From: Actinoplanes sp. M2I2
GTDB taxonomy: Bacteria > Actinomycetota > Actinomycetes > Mycobacteriales > Micromonosporaceae
Assembly: GCF_023544445.1 (NCBI RefSeq)
Contig: NZ_JALPVJ010000026.1
Coordinates: 1 to 64,000 of the forward strand
Reading direction: 5' to 3'
DNA: 64,000 nucleotides
Shown here piece after piece: positions 41,896-50,873 of the stretch; position 1 is the stretch's first letter, and every line of letters starts with the position of its first letter. Position numbers and translations under genes: made by a program. The notes below the pieces were generated by a model. The model worked only from the letters and a program-made list of their open reading frames with translations, did not search any database and was not told the origin of the DNA.

Positions 41896-42318
41896 GTGAC
41901 AAAAGTGCTTCTCTCCCTGCATGTTCTCGCCGCCATCGTGGCGATCGGGCCGGTCACGGTGGCGGCCAGCATGTTCCCGGCCGCCGTCCGCCGCGGTGAC
42001 CTCGATCAGATGCGGACCCTGCACCGCATCTGCCGGGTGTACGCGGTCGTCGGCCTGACCGTCCCGGTCCTCGGGCTGGCCACCGGCGCGTCGCTGGGCG
42101 TGCTGACCGACGCCTGGCTGCTCGTCTCGATCGTGCTGACCGTGCTGGCCGCGGTCGTCTTGGCGTACGCGGTCCTGCCCACCCAGGCCTCGGCGCTGTG
42201 GTCGCAGGACCCGGTCGACGCCGGGCGGCTCGGCATGGTGTCGGGCGTCTTCAACCTGCTGTGGGCCACGGTCGTCGTGCTGATGATCGTGCGCCCGGGA
42301 TCGACGACGGGAGCGTGA
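41896..42318 (+). CDS. DUF2269-like four-helix membrane protein
   Basis: 140 residues with about four hydrophobic segments; the start LLSLHVLAAIVAIGPVTVAA resembles the DUF2269 family of membrane proteins with an invariant His in the first helix. TACGGT (41882-41887) is 8 nt before GTG 41896. The next gene starts within its stop codon (GTGA), so the two are coupled. Function unknown. Confidence 0.7.
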   Translation: MTKVLLSLHVLAAIVAIGPVTVAASMFPAAVRRGDLDQMRTLHRICRVYAVVGLTVPVLGLATGASLGVLTDAWLLVSIVLTVLAAVVLAYAVLPTQASALWSQDPVDAGRLGMVSGVFNLLWATVVVLMIVRPGSTTGA

Positions 42319-42593
42319 CCGCGATGTCGATGCTCCGCGCCGCCGCCCGCGTCGAGCTGCTCTCGCTGCTGGTCCTGCTGGGCAACCTGGCCACCGTGCA
42401 CGTGCCCTGGGTGGCCACCCTGCTCGGGCCGCTGCACGGCTGCGCCTACCTGGTCGTCATCGGGGCCACCCTGGCGGTGACGGGCCGCGGCCGGGCCCGC
42501 CTGCTGGCCGTCGTGCCCGGGATCGGGGGGCTGCTGGTGCTCCGGGTGCTGCACGGCCGGGCGGAGCCGGCCGTCCGCGCCGGTGACGCGTAA
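42315..42593 (+). CDS. Small DUF3817-like membrane protein
   Basis: 92 residues from GTG 42315 overlapping the previous stop by 4 bp. Three hydrophobic segments; VELLSLLVLLGNLATVH, LHGCAYLVVIGATLAVTG and LLAVVPGIGGLLVLRVL suit the DUF3817/YdzA-like pattern with a conserved HG. It likely forms a pair with the DUF2269-like protein. Function unknown. Confidence 0.6.
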   Translation: MTAMSMLRAAARVELLSLLVLLGNLATVHVPWVATLLGPLHGCAYLVVIGATLAVTGRGRARLLAVVPGIGGLLVLRVLHGRAEPAVRAGDA

Positions 42594-42700
42594 CGCAGGC
42601 CCGTGTCGCGGCCCGGCCGATTCCTCAAGGCCGGGCCCGCGATGTCGATACGGAGCACCATGGGCCGCCGGGGCCCGTATCGACCGGAGGGGAGGCCCGC

Positions 42701-44218
42701 GTGGCCGACTCCGCACCCGTCGTGGGCCGGCTGCGCCGTGACCCCCTCCTGCTCGGCTTCGCCGGCTGGGGCGCCCTGGCCGCGATCCTCTTCTTCGCCC
42801 TCGACGGGCACACCGCCTGGCAGGTACGGGTGTTCTGGGCCTTCCAGCCGCCGATGGACCTGTTCCTGGCGTTCTGCTCGTGGCGGGTGGCCAGGCTGGC
42901 GACCGGGGCGATCCGGCGGTTCTGGCTGGTCATGGTCTCGGTCGGTGTGCTCTTCACGGTCGGGGACACCGTCCAGACCGTGCTGAGCTTCACCCCGGGG
43001 GCGTGGACGACCACCGGCGGCGCGGTGCAGACGGTCTGCTTCGGCATCGGGCTGACCGCGGTGGTGGCGGCCATGCTCGCCCACCCGCACCCGACCCGGA
43101 CGGGCCGGGAACGCCTCGGCTTCTGGCTCGACTCGGCGACCGTCCTGGCCGCCGGCGGGGTGGTCGCCTGGTGCCTGCTGGCGACGCCGGCCGGCTATTC
43201 GCGGCCGCAGTTGCTCGCCGTCATCGCGGCCACCGGGGTCAGCATCACCGCGGCGTTCGCGGCCATCAAGATGATCCTCAGCGGCAACGCGCCGATGCAT
43301 AAGGCGGCCGCGGTGCCGATGGTGCTCTCGGCCGTCGTGATGAGCATCGGCCTGGTCCTCGCCCCGGGCTCGGCGGTCGCGGTGCCCGCGGTGGTCTACC
43401 TCGTCCGCTTCCTGCCGACCCTGCTGATCAACTGCGGGCCGCGGATCCAGCTCTTCCTGGCCAGCCGCGACCGGACGACCGCCTTCAGCCAGCGCCGGCG
43501 CAAGCCTTACAGCCTGCTGCCGTACGGGGCCATGGTCGTCGCCTTCGGGGCGCTGATCGCGGTGCTGCCCGGCGGCGTGAACACGCGTCTCTGGGGTGTG
43601 GTGGCGGGCCTGGTGCTGATCTGCGCGCTCGTCGCGGCCCGTCAGCTGGTCGCCTTCCAGGACAACACCGCGCTGATCGACCAGTTGCGCGAGCACGAGA
43701 TCCGGTTGCGGCAGCAGGCCCACTTCGACGGCCTGACCGGGCTGGCCAACCGCACGCACTTCCACGAGCAGGTCGCCCGTGCGCTGGAGTCGCCGGCCGG
43801 CGGTGTGTCGGTGCTGCTGGTCGACCTGGACGGCTTCAAGACCGTGAACGACACCATGGGCCACGCGGCCGGCGACACGCTGCTGATGGCCGTGGCCGAC
43901 CGCCTGCGCGGCGCGATCCGCACGGGCGACGTGGTCGCCCGCCTGGGTGGCGACGAGTTCGCCGTGCTGCTGTCGTCGTGCCCGGCCGGCGAAGCCACGC
44001 AGACGGCCGAACGCATCCTCGCCGCCCTGACCGTGCCGGAACAGATCGACGGCGTGCCGGTGCGGGCCGCGGCCAGCATCGGTGTCGCCGCGGCCACGCC
44101 CGGCACCGACGTGGGACTGCTGCTGCGCCAGGCCGACCTGGCCATGTACGCCGCCAAGCGCCAGGGCAAGGGCACCTGGCTGCGGCACGCCCCGGACATG
44201 AGCCACGCGGTCCGCTGA
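42701..44218 (+). CDS. Membrane diguanylate cyclase (GGDEF)
   Basis: 505 residues. Roughly nine to ten membrane helices occupy 1-335, then a GGDEF domain at about 345-495 with HFDGLTGLANRTHFHEQV, LLVDLDGFKTVNDTMGHAAG and an intact signature RLGGDEFAVLL; no EAL domain. It should make c-di-GMP. GGAGGGGAGG precedes GTG 42701. With 35753-38080 it is the second intact GGDEF enzyme of the window. It converges on the prepilin operon, 13 bp away. Confidence 0.9.
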   Translation: MADSAPVVGRLRRDPLLLGFAGWGALAAILFFALDGHTAWQVRVFWAFQPPMDLFLAFCSWRVARLATGAIRRFWLVMVSVGVLFTVGDTVQTVLSFTPGAWTTTGGAVQTVCFGIGLTAVVAAMLAHPHPTRTGRERLGFWLDSATVLAAGGVVAWCLLATPAGYSRPQLLAVIAATGVSITAAFAAIKMILSGNAPMHKAAAVPMVLSAVVMSIGLVLAPGSAVAVPAVVYLVRFLPTLLINCGPRIQLFLASRDRTTAFSQRRRKPYSLLPYGAMVVAFGALIAVLPGGVNTRLWGVVAGLVLICALVAARQLVAFQDNTALIDQLREHEIRLRQQAHFDGLTGLANRTHFHEQVARALESPAGGVSVLLVDLDGFKTVNDTMGHAAGDTLLMAVADRLRGAIRTGDVVARLGGDEFAVLLSSCPAGEATQTAERILAALTVPEQIDGVPVRAAASIGVAAATPGTDVGLLLRQADLAMYAAKRQGKGTWLRHAPDMSHAVR

Positions 44219-44231
44219 ACGCCCGGCCGGC

Positions 44232-45740
44232 CTACTTCTCGTTCAGGTCGGTCAGCGGCGTGGGCTGGCTGATGTTCGCCGGCGCGTTCCACTTCTGCAG
44301 CTCGGACGTGTTGCAGGTGGACACCTTGACCTTGCTGGTGCCGTCGCCGTGGAAGTCGTTGGCCACGGTGCTGCTCTGATTGGTGGGCTGCAGGCAGTTG
44401 CCCTTGTAGTCCTTGATCCGGTAGCTCGTGCCGTAGTCGCCGGTGTCGTGATAGACGGTCCAGGTCAGTTCCTGCTGAGTCTGGACCGCGACTGTGGGAC
44501 AGTTCACGACCGTCACCCAGGAGGTCGCGTTGACGATGCCGGGCGACTTCAGGCAGTAGTTGTTGGTGGGCGTGCCGTTCTTGCTGTTGCTGGTGGCGTT
44601 GGTGTTGTTGACGATGATCGGACCGGTGGCGGTGATGGCGGGGAACACCGGCGTGGGGTGGACCCACTGCTGGTTGAAGTCGACGACACCGCCGGGGTCC
44701 TGCTTGCAGAACCAGGCGATCATGTAGGTCGCGTTCATCGACTTGCCCGTGACGTCGAGGCACCGGCTGAACTGGGCGTAGTTCACCAGCTGGTTGGTGC
44801 TGTCACCGGCCATGCCCGCGCCGACACCGGTGGCCGACCGCCAGATGACGGTCGAGGTGTTGCCCGAGCAGCCGCCCAGCACCACGCTGCGGTTGGCCGT
44901 CGATCCGGGGGCCGCGACGTTGACGCACGAACCGCCCTCCGCCTTGCTCGTGGTGCTGGTGGAGTGGAACTGCGAGCTGCCGTCCAGGCTCCACTGGAAC
45001 GTCGTGGTGCGCACGGCCGGGCAGGGCCGGAAGACCAGGGGGTTGCCTGCCTTGTGGGTCTCACCGGCGTACAGGCACATGCCCGACGGCGCGTCGGACG
45101 AGTCCGAGTTGATCAGCTTGAGGTACAGGTCGGCGGTGTAGCCGAACTGCTGGCGGCTGCTCCCGTCGCACGGCGCCATGAGGACCGGGTCGTCGATCTT
45201 CGGGGTCTTGCTGGACGCGGAGTCCATGCATTGGTTGCCCAGCGTCGAGGCGGCGATCCGGATCTGGCCGCCCGGGATGTTCGTGTTGCTGGTCGAGAAG
45301 ACGTACGTGGCGGTCAGGGTGCGCCGGGTCGAGCCGCCGACCCCGACCGAGGTGACGATCGCGGTGGTGGGCACGTCGGTGGCCGGGCACGGCATGTCCA
45401 GGCCGTCCTGGTCGCGGTACGTGAGAGTCACCGTGTACGCGAGCCGTTCGCCCGCCGCCTTCGTCCCGGCGTCGCCGGTCAGCGTGCACGGCGGCAGGTT
45501 CTCCAGGTAGCCGCTCTGGTCGTCCTGGTCGGCGGCGGCGCGGACGCGGGCCATCATCACGTCCATGCCGGCCTGGGCGGCGTTGAGCGCGAGGTTGCGT
45601 TCGGTGAGGTTCTGGGTGGTCTTGATCTGCCGGAGGACCAGCGGGACCAGGAGCGCCGACAACGACAACACCACCGTGACGACCAGCATCGCCATCGGCA
45701 TCGAGCCTCGCTCGTCCCGGCGGAGACGCGGAAACGTCAT
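44232..45740 (-). CDS. PilX-like prepilin with C-terminal ricin-type lectin domain
   Basis: 502 residues from ATG 45740. The N-terminus MTFPRLRRDERG-SMPMAML plus a long hydrophobic helix looks like a type IV prepilin (cleavage after Gly12), but the usual Glu at +5 is Ala17. After a PilX-like region (QAGMDVMMARVRAAADQDDQ), residues about 160-490 contain QQFGY, FQWSL, QQWVH and QKWNA words with CxxV and disulfide-size Cys spacing, the ricin B QxW pattern. This should bind sugars. Overlaps the next gene upstream by ATGA. The fusion of a pilin stalk to a lectin suggests an adhesion tip. Confidence 0.7.
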   Translation of the reverse strand: MTFPRLRRDERGSMPMAMLVVTVVLSLSALLVPLVLRQIKTTQNLTERNLALNAAQAGMDVMMARVRAAADQDDQSGYLENLPPCTLTGDAGTKAAGERLAYTVTLTYRDQDGLDMPCPATDVPTTAIVTSVGVGGSTRRTLTATYVFSTSNTNIPGGQIRIAASTLGNQCMDSASSKTPKIDDPVLMAPCDGSSRQQFGYTADLYLKLINSDSSDAPSGMCLYAGETHKAGNPLVFRPCPAVRTTTFQWSLDGSSQFHSTSTTSKAEGGSCVNVAAPGSTANRSVVLGGCSGNTSTVIWRSATGVGAGMAGDSTNQLVNYAQFSRCLDVTGKSMNATYMIAWFCKQDPGGVVDFNQQWVHPTPVFPAITATGPIIVNNTNATSNSKNGTPTNNYCLKSPGIVNATSWVTVVNCPTVAVQTQQELTWTVYHDTGDYGTSYRIKDYKGNCLQPTNQSSTVANDFHGDGTSKVKVSTCNTSELQKWNAPANISQPTPLTDLNEK

Positions 45741-46396
45741 GACGTGGGCCTCGCCTTGCTGCAGTCGTTCTCGGTCAGCTTGCCGTTGTCCGCGTAGACG
45801 TTGCTGGCGTTGGTGTTCTGGGCCGTGAACAGCACGTCGAACGGCAGGCTGGTGGTGCCCACCTTCCCGGTGAACCGGAGCCGGATCTGGTTGTGCGCGA
45901 CCTGGTAGTCGCTGCCCACACCGGCGGTTCCCGGGCTGGCCGACGCGTACGGAAGCGTGTTGGCCAGGTAGACGGTGAACGGCGGGACGGAACCGGTCTG
46001 GGCGAGGTTGGTGCCGATCGTCGTCGGGGTGCCGGGCGTGGTGCCCGGCAGGGTCCAGCTCGCCGTGGTCAGCACGCCGTCGCGGAAGACGAGCTGCCGG
46101 CAACCGGCCGAGTTGGCGTACTCGAGATACCAGCCGGTGCCCACCTGCCCGGGCACGGAGACCCAGTTGGCGTAGCGCAGCTCCTTGTCGAGCCGCCGGA
46201 AGCTGGTGGTGAGCTGCTCCCGGGCGACGCTGAGGGTGTCGGCCCGGTTGACGGTGGAGTAGACCTGTACGAGCCCGCTCAGGACGATCACCAGCACGAC
46301 CGACATCAGACCCATGCCGACCAGCAGCTCGATCAGGGTGACCCCACGATCGTCGCGGCCGACCGGCCCGCGGTCCCGGTTGTCCTCGTCGATCAT
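45737..46396 (-). CDS. PilW-like minor prepilin
   Basis: 219 residues. The prepilin motif RG-VTLIELLVGMG (cleavage after Gly18, Glu23 at +5) is followed by the long hydrophobic helix (LMSVVLVIVLSGLVQVY) and a globular domain with VAREQLTTSFRRLDKELRYA, a PilW signature. A C-terminal Cys pair may stabilise the domain. It is the middle gene of three with 4-bp overlaps. No PilB/PilC/PilQ is in the window, so the assembly machine must be elsewhere. Confidence 0.75.
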   Translation of the reverse strand: MIDEDNRDRGPVGRDDRGVTLIELLVGMGLMSVVLVIVLSGLVQVYSTVNRADTLSVAREQLTTSFRRLDKELRYANWVSVPGQVGTGWYLEYANSAGCRQLVFRDGVLTTASWTLPGTTPGTPTTIGTNLAQTGSVPPFTVYLANTLPYASASPGTAGVGSDYQVAHNQIRLRFTGKVGTTSLPFDVLFTAQNTNASNVYADNGKLTENDCSKARPTS

Positions 46397-48111
46397 GTGA
46401 CGGTCCAGAGCAGGGTGAGGACGGTGGCGGCGGTCACCGTGGTGGCGGTCGCGGTGACCGTGTAGACGCCTGCGGTGGTCGGTGTCCCGGCGATGACGCC
46501 GGTCAGCGCGTTGAACGTCAACCCGGGCGGCAGCCCGGTCACCGTCGTCACCGGGTTGAGCCCCAGCAGCGCCCCGTTGGTGGCCAGCGTCAGCGACGCC
46601 GGGGTGCCGCGGACGGTCGTCTGATCGGGCGCGGCCAGCGCGGGCGCCGTGAAGATCAGCGAGTTGGTGCTGTTGACGACGAGCACGATGCGCTGGCTCG
46701 CGGTGCCACCGCTGCCCGCCAGGCCGTCGGTCACGGTGAACGTGGGCAGGAACCGGCCGGTGACGGTGACCTTGTCGTTGACGGCGCCGGTCTTGGCGTT
46801 GATCGTCACGCCGGCAGGCAGGCCGGTGGCGCTGTAGGTGTAGTTGCCGTCACCGCCCGCGCCGGCCGCCTGCAGGACCAGCTTCCCGTTCAGGTTGATG
46901 GCCTGGTCGGCCAGCGGGCCCAGCGTGACGGCGGGGATGACCACGTGGGTGTAGGTGCCGACCCCGGCGATGCCGTTCTGGTCGGTGGCGGTGACGGTCG
47001 AGACGTACGTGCCGGGGGTGGTGACGGTTCCGGTGATCGCCCCCGTGTTGGCGTTCACGGTCAGCCCGGGGGCCAGGGTGGAGGCGCCGGAGGGTGTGGT
47101 GGCGCTGTAGACGTACGGACCGACCCCGTTGGCGGCGGTGGCCTTCAGGCTGACCGCCTCGCCGGCGTGGTTGGTGGCGTTGCCGGGCATCGCCACGGTC
47201 GGCGGCAGCACCACCGTGAACGTGATCGGCTCGGTGTCGCTGCGGTTCAGCTTGTCGGTGACCGTCGTGGTGGTCGGGGTCAGGCCGGCCGTCGTGGGCG
47301 TCCCGTTGATCAGGCCGCCCGGGGTCATCGACAGGCCGGCCGGCAGGGCGCCGACGGTCCAGGTGTTGGGCAGCTGCCCGCCGCGGGCCTCCAGCTGCGA
47401 GGCGGCCAGGATGCCCCGGTAGAAGGTGAGCGACTTGGTGAGGACGGTCGGCGACGGCCGGTGCAGGTCGAAGTTGGGATCCGGGGCCCGCGAGACCAGC
47501 GTCGAGGTGACGTAGGTGCAGGAGCCCGGCGGGTTTCCCGGGGTGTCGGGACAGCTCTTGTCCGGCCAGCTGACCAGCACGACCGCGCGGAAGAACTTCA
47601 GGATCTTCGTCTTGTCGGCCGGCTCCGCGCCCGGGCCCAGCGGATAGACGCAGTCGCCGGCGCCGGCGCCGGTCAGATAGACCTCGCACGCCCCGACGTA
47701 GATGATCCGGGTGTAGGGGATGCCCTCGACGGTGAGGACCTGGGGCGACGTCGAGATCGGGGCGTCGGCGCCCTCGGCCGGTCCCACGGCGCTGTCCAGG
47801 TCCCGCCCGACCTGCATCGTCGCCAGGTAGGGCTGGACCACGGCGGGCGCGGCGGCGAACTGCGCCTCGCCGGCCTGCTGGCCGTGCCCGGTCAGCAGCG
47901 AACTGCCCTTGAGCCCGCGGACCTGCTCCATCGCGGTGCCGGCGAGCTGGATCGCGGCCTGCCGGGCGCGCTGCTTGTTGACGTTGCTCAGGCTGCCGAC
48001 GAAGAACGGGGTGCTGGCCAGCAGGGTGATGGACAGGATGGCCAGCGCGACGAGGATCTCGACGAGGGTGAAGCCCTCCTCATCGGCGCCGCCCGAGGCA
48101 CTGTCCCGCAT
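46393..48111 (-). CDS. PilV-like prepilin fused to putative Ig (He_PIG) repeats
   Basis: 572 residues. Prepilin motif EEG-FTLVEILVALAILS (cleavage after Gly13, Glu18 at +5) and a PilV-like pilin domain to about residue 225, with Cys pairs such as CEVYLTGAGAGDC. From about 240 to the end are four Ig-like units with the He_PIG hallmark, LPAGLSMTPGGLINGTPTTA, LTVNANTGAITGTVTTPGTY, LPAGVTINAKTGAVNDK and LPPGLTFNALTGVIAGTPTT. The stalk-like extension would carry the pilin tip away from the cell. First gene of the operon; no clear promoter seen in 48112-48218. Confidence 0.75.
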   Translation of the reverse strand: MRDSASGGADEEGFTLVEILVALAILSITLLASTPFFVGSLSNVNKQRARQAAIQLAGTAMEQVRGLKGSSLLTGHGQQAGEAQFAAAPAVVQPYLATMQVGRDLDSAVGPAEGADAPISTSPQVLTVEGIPYTRIIYVGACEVYLTGAGAGDCVYPLGPGAEPADKTKILKFFRAVVLVSWPDKSCPDTPGNPPGSCTYVTSTLVSRAPDPNFDLHRPSPTVLTKSLTFYRGILAASQLEARGGQLPNTWTVGALPAGLSMTPGGLINGTPTTAGLTPTTTTVTDKLNRSDTEPITFTVVLPPTVAMPGNATNHAGEAVSLKATAANGVGPYVYSATTPSGASTLAPGLTVNANTGAITGTVTTPGTYVSTVTATDQNGIAGVGTYTHVVIPAVTLGPLADQAINLNGKLVLQAAGAGGDGNYTYSATGLPAGVTINAKTGAVNDKVTVTGRFLPTFTVTDGLAGSGGTASQRIVLVVNSTNSLIFTAPALAAPDQTTVRGTPASLTLATNGALLGLNPVTTVTGLPPGLTFNALTGVIAGTPTTAGVYTVTATATTVTAATVLTLLWTVT

Positions 48112-48218
48112 ACGTTCCTTCCGGCCGGCTGGTCCGGCAGGGCAGACCGCCCGGACCCGTCATCCACTTCTCCTCATCCGGATCATCGGCAGCGGGGCGG
48201 CGACTCTTAGCGTCAGCG

Positions 48219-48704
48219 TTACTCGTCCAGCCAGAGGTTGTCGTGCTTGGCGTAGAACTCGGCCCGCTCCTCGTCGCTCATCCGCGCGACCTCGACCAGG
48301 CCCTCGAAGTAGGCCTCGCGGGGAGCGCCGGGGGAGAAGTGCAGCAACATCGAGGCCGGGGCGCCGGACTCGTTCTTGAAGCCGTGGACGCCGCCGATCG
48401 GGACGTGGACGTAGTCGCCCGGCTCGGTGGTGATCCATTCCGTGCCGTTGTGGATGCGCATGCTGCCGCTGAGGATGTAGAACGACTCGGCGATCGAGCG
48501 GTGGAAGTGCGGGTCGGGCCCGGTGACGCCCGGGCCGCACTCCCAGCGGTAGAGCCCGAAGAGGCCGCCGGTCGAGTCGCCGGTGGACAGGTAGGACACC
48601 CTCGTCCCGTTCGGATAGACGAACTCGGGGGGTGTGTCCTTGGGCCGGTAGGTGGCGCTGACTTCGCCGGTGATGCCGTGGTAGCGCGGTGGTGGGTAGG
48701 TCAT
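48219..48704 (-). CDS. Cupin-domain protein
   Basis: 161 residues with the two cupin motifs: DPHFHRSIAESFYILSGSMR (His-x-His...Glu) and EPGDYVHVPIGGVHGFKNES. This gives a single-domain cupin able to bind one metal. The C-terminal helix (MSDEERAEFYAKHDNLWLDE) is typical of a group found beside dioxygenase-like genes. The reaction is unknown. It is upstream of, and co-directional with, the prepilin operon, but with a 107-bp gap. Confidence 0.8.
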   Translation of the reverse strand: MTYPPPRYHGITGEVSATYRPKDTPPEFVYPNGTRVSYLSTGDSTGGLFGLYRWECGPGVTGPDPHFHRSIAESFYILSGSMRIHNGTEWITTEPGDYVHVPIGGVHGFKNESGAPASMLLHFSPGAPREAYFEGLVEVARMSDEERAEFYAKHDNLWLDE

Positions 48705-48769
48705 GCCGCCTATTTTGCCGGGAGCCGACCGGCTGCGCCGCCCGCCTTTTTGATCGTGGGCTGGGGTGC

Positions 48770-48857
48770 CGCCGCCTCCCCCGCCCAGCTCAAGGGTGGG
48801 ACGTGGAGGGGACTTTACGCTGGTGTCAAGCTCAGGATCAGGTTGTCCACAGGTAGC
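48770..48857 (+). repeat. Dispersed intergenic element, copy A, with DnaA box
   Basis: Shares with 57271-57357 the ordered words CCCCC-GCCC/TGGGA (short inverted repeat), GGAGG-ACTTTACGC, TGTCAAGC, and GTTGTCCACAGG-GCGC, in the same order and with matching spacing. It contains a perfect actinobacterial DnaA box TTGTCCACA at 48843-48851, 47 bp before the MoxR gene start. Confidence 0.7.
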
Positions 48858-48897
48858 GCTTCGGTTGGTTTTCGGTGTCAGTTGATGTCATCGACAC

Positions 48898-49914
48898 ATG
48901 ACAGATGAAGCAACGGACCGCCGGTTGGAGCGGACCCTGTTCGAGGTCAAGAAGGTGATCGTCGGGCAGGACCGGCTCGTCGAGCGCCTGATGACCGCCC
49001 TGATCGCCGGCGGCCACTGCCTCCTCGAGGGCGTCCCCGGCGTCGCCAAGACGCTGGCCGCCGAAACCCTCGCCGTCGCCGTGGGCGGCACCTTCCACCG
49101 CATCCAGTTCACCCCCGACCTGGTGCCCTCGGACATCATGGGCACCCGCATCTACCGCTCGGGCAAGGAGAGCTTCGACGTCGAGCTCGGCCCGATCATG
49201 GCCAACATCGTGCTGGCCGACGAGATCAACCGGGCGCCGGCCAAGGTGCAGTCGGCCCTGCTCGAGGTGATGGCCGAGGGCCACGTCTCGCTCGGCGGGC
49301 GCACCTACCCGGTACCCCAGCCGTTCCTCGTCCTGGCCACCCAGAACCCGATCGAGAGCGAGGGCGTCTACCAGCTGCCCGAGGCACAGCGCGACCGCTT
49401 CCTCATGCGGGTCGTCGTCGACTACCCCACCGAGCAGGAGGAGCTCGGCATCCTCTACCGCATGGGCGGCACCCGGCCGGTCGCCCAGCGGGTGCTCGAC
49501 CCGGTCATCCTGCACGAGTTGCAGGGCCGGGCCCGGCAGATCTTCGTGCACCACGCGCTGGCCGAGTACGTCGTCCGGCTGGTGCTGGCCACCCGCGAAC
49601 CCGAGCGGTTCGGGCTGCCCGAGGTCGCGGCCCAGCTCGCGTACGGGGCCAGCCCGCGCGCCACGCTGGGCCTGGTCGCAGCCGGCCGGGCCCTGGCCCT
49701 GCTGCGCGGCCGGGACTACGTGCTGCCGGCCGACCTGCTCGACATCGCCCCGGACGTGCTCGCGCACCGGCTGGTGCTCTCCTTCGACGCGGTCGCCGAC
49801 GGCGTGCAGCCCGAGGACATCGTCCGGCGCATCCTCGACGCCGTGCCGCTGCCCCTCATCTCGCCGGCCCAGGAGGACCACGCACCCGGGCTGGGGATGG
49901 GGATGGCCGCGTGA
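48898..49914 (+). CDS. MoxR-family AAA+ ATPase
   Basis: 338 residues. Walker A GVPGVAKT at 45-52, Walker B VLADEINR, sensor 1 VLATQNPIESEG and the MoxR opening VKKVIVGQDRLVERLMTALI. MoxR proteins act as chaperones that load metals or unfold partners and are usually encoded with DUF58 and VWA proteins, as here. It is the first gene of a co-directional run to 54677. The copy A element lies in its upstream region. Confidence 0.92.
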   Translation: MTDEATDRRLERTLFEVKKVIVGQDRLVERLMTALIAGGHCLLEGVPGVAKTLAAETLAVAVGGTFHRIQFTPDLVPSDIMGTRIYRSGKESFDVELGPIMANIVLADEINRAPAKVQSALLEVMAEGHVSLGGRTYPVPQPFLVLATQNPIESEGVYQLPEAQRDRFLMRVVVDYPTEQEELGILYRMGGTRPVAQRVLDPVILHELQGRARQIFVHHALAEYVVRLVLATREPERFGLPEVAAQLAYGASPRATLGLVAAGRALALLRGRDYVLPADLLDIAPDVLAHRLVLSFDAVADGVQPEDIVRRILDAVPLPLISPAQEDHAPGLGMGMAA

Positions 49915-50873
49915 ACGAGGGCGGTTTCCTGGCCGAGCTCGTCCCCGAGCGCCGGCTGCGACGGCTCGAGCTCATGATCACGCGCCGGCTCGACGGCCTG
50001 CTCCACGGCACGTACCTCGGCCTGCTGCCCGGCATCGGCAGCGAGCCGGCCGGCAGCCGGGAGTACCGGCCGGGCGAGGACGAGGTCCGCCGGATGGACT
50101 GGTCGGTCACGGCCCGCACCACGGTGCCGCACGTGCGGACCCTCGACGCCGACCGGGAGCTCAGCACCCACGTGCTCGTCGACGCCAGCGCCAGCATGGA
50201 CTTCGGCACGGCCGACCTGGAGAAGCGCGAGCTGGCCATCGCCGCGGTGGCCGCGGTCGGCTTCCTCACGCTGGGCAACGGCAACCGGCTCGGCGCCCAC
50301 CTGCTCACCGGCGAGGGAATCCGCCGGTTCCCGGCCCGCGGCGGCCGGACGGCCCTGCTCTCGCTGCTGCGGGCGATGATGCTCGCGCCGCGCAACCAGA
50401 AGGAGGCCGGGCTGGCCGGCGGCATCGACGCGATGCACCGGCAGACGCCGCGCACCGGCCTGGTCGTGGTCGTCTCCGACTTCCTCGACGGGCTCGACGA
50501 CGACGGCCTCGGCCCGGGCGCGCCCGCCTGGGAGGAGCCGCTGCGCCGGCTGGCCGCCCGCCACCAGGTCCTCGCCGTGCAGGTCGGTGACCCGCGCGAG
50601 GAGGAGCTGCCCGACGTCGGCCTGCTCACCCTGGTCGACCCCGAGTCCGGCCGGCGCCGGGAGGTGCCCACCGCGAGCCGTCGCCTGCGCGAGCGGTACG
50701 CGGCGGCCGCCGCCCAGCAGCAGGCCACCATCGCGCAGGCCGTCAAACGGGCCGGCGCCGCCCACCTGCCCCTGCGGACCGACCGGGACTGGGTCGCCGA
50801 CATCGTGCGCCACGTGCACGCCCGGCGGCGCCTGAGCCGGGCCGCGGCGAAACCTCGAAGGAACCCGAGATGA
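49911..50873 (+). CDS. DUF58-domain protein
   Basis: 320 residues from GTG 49911 overlapping the moxR stop (GTGA). The DUF58 core is REYRPGEDEVRRMDWSVTAR and the VWA-like DxSxS is LVDASASMDFG, with VVVSDFLDGLDDDG further on. The second half has Pro/Arg-rich and charged loops. Such proteins are partners of MoxR. It is the middle of a three-gene set. Confidence 0.9.
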   Translation: MNEGGFLAELVPERRLRRLELMITRRLDGLLHGTYLGLLPGIGSEPAGSREYRPGEDEVRRMDWSVTARTTVPHVRTLDADRELSTHVLVDASASMDFGTADLEKRELAIAAVAAVGFLTLGNGNRLGAHLLTGEGIRRFPARGGRTALLSLLRAMMLAPRNQKEAGLAGGIDAMHRQTPRTGLVVVVSDFLDGLDDDGLGPGAPAWEEPLRRLAARHQVLAVQVGDPREEELPDVGLLTLVDPESGRRREVPTASRRLRERYAAAAAQQQATIAQAVKRAGAAHLPLRTDRDWVADIVRHVHARRRLSRAAAKPRRNPR

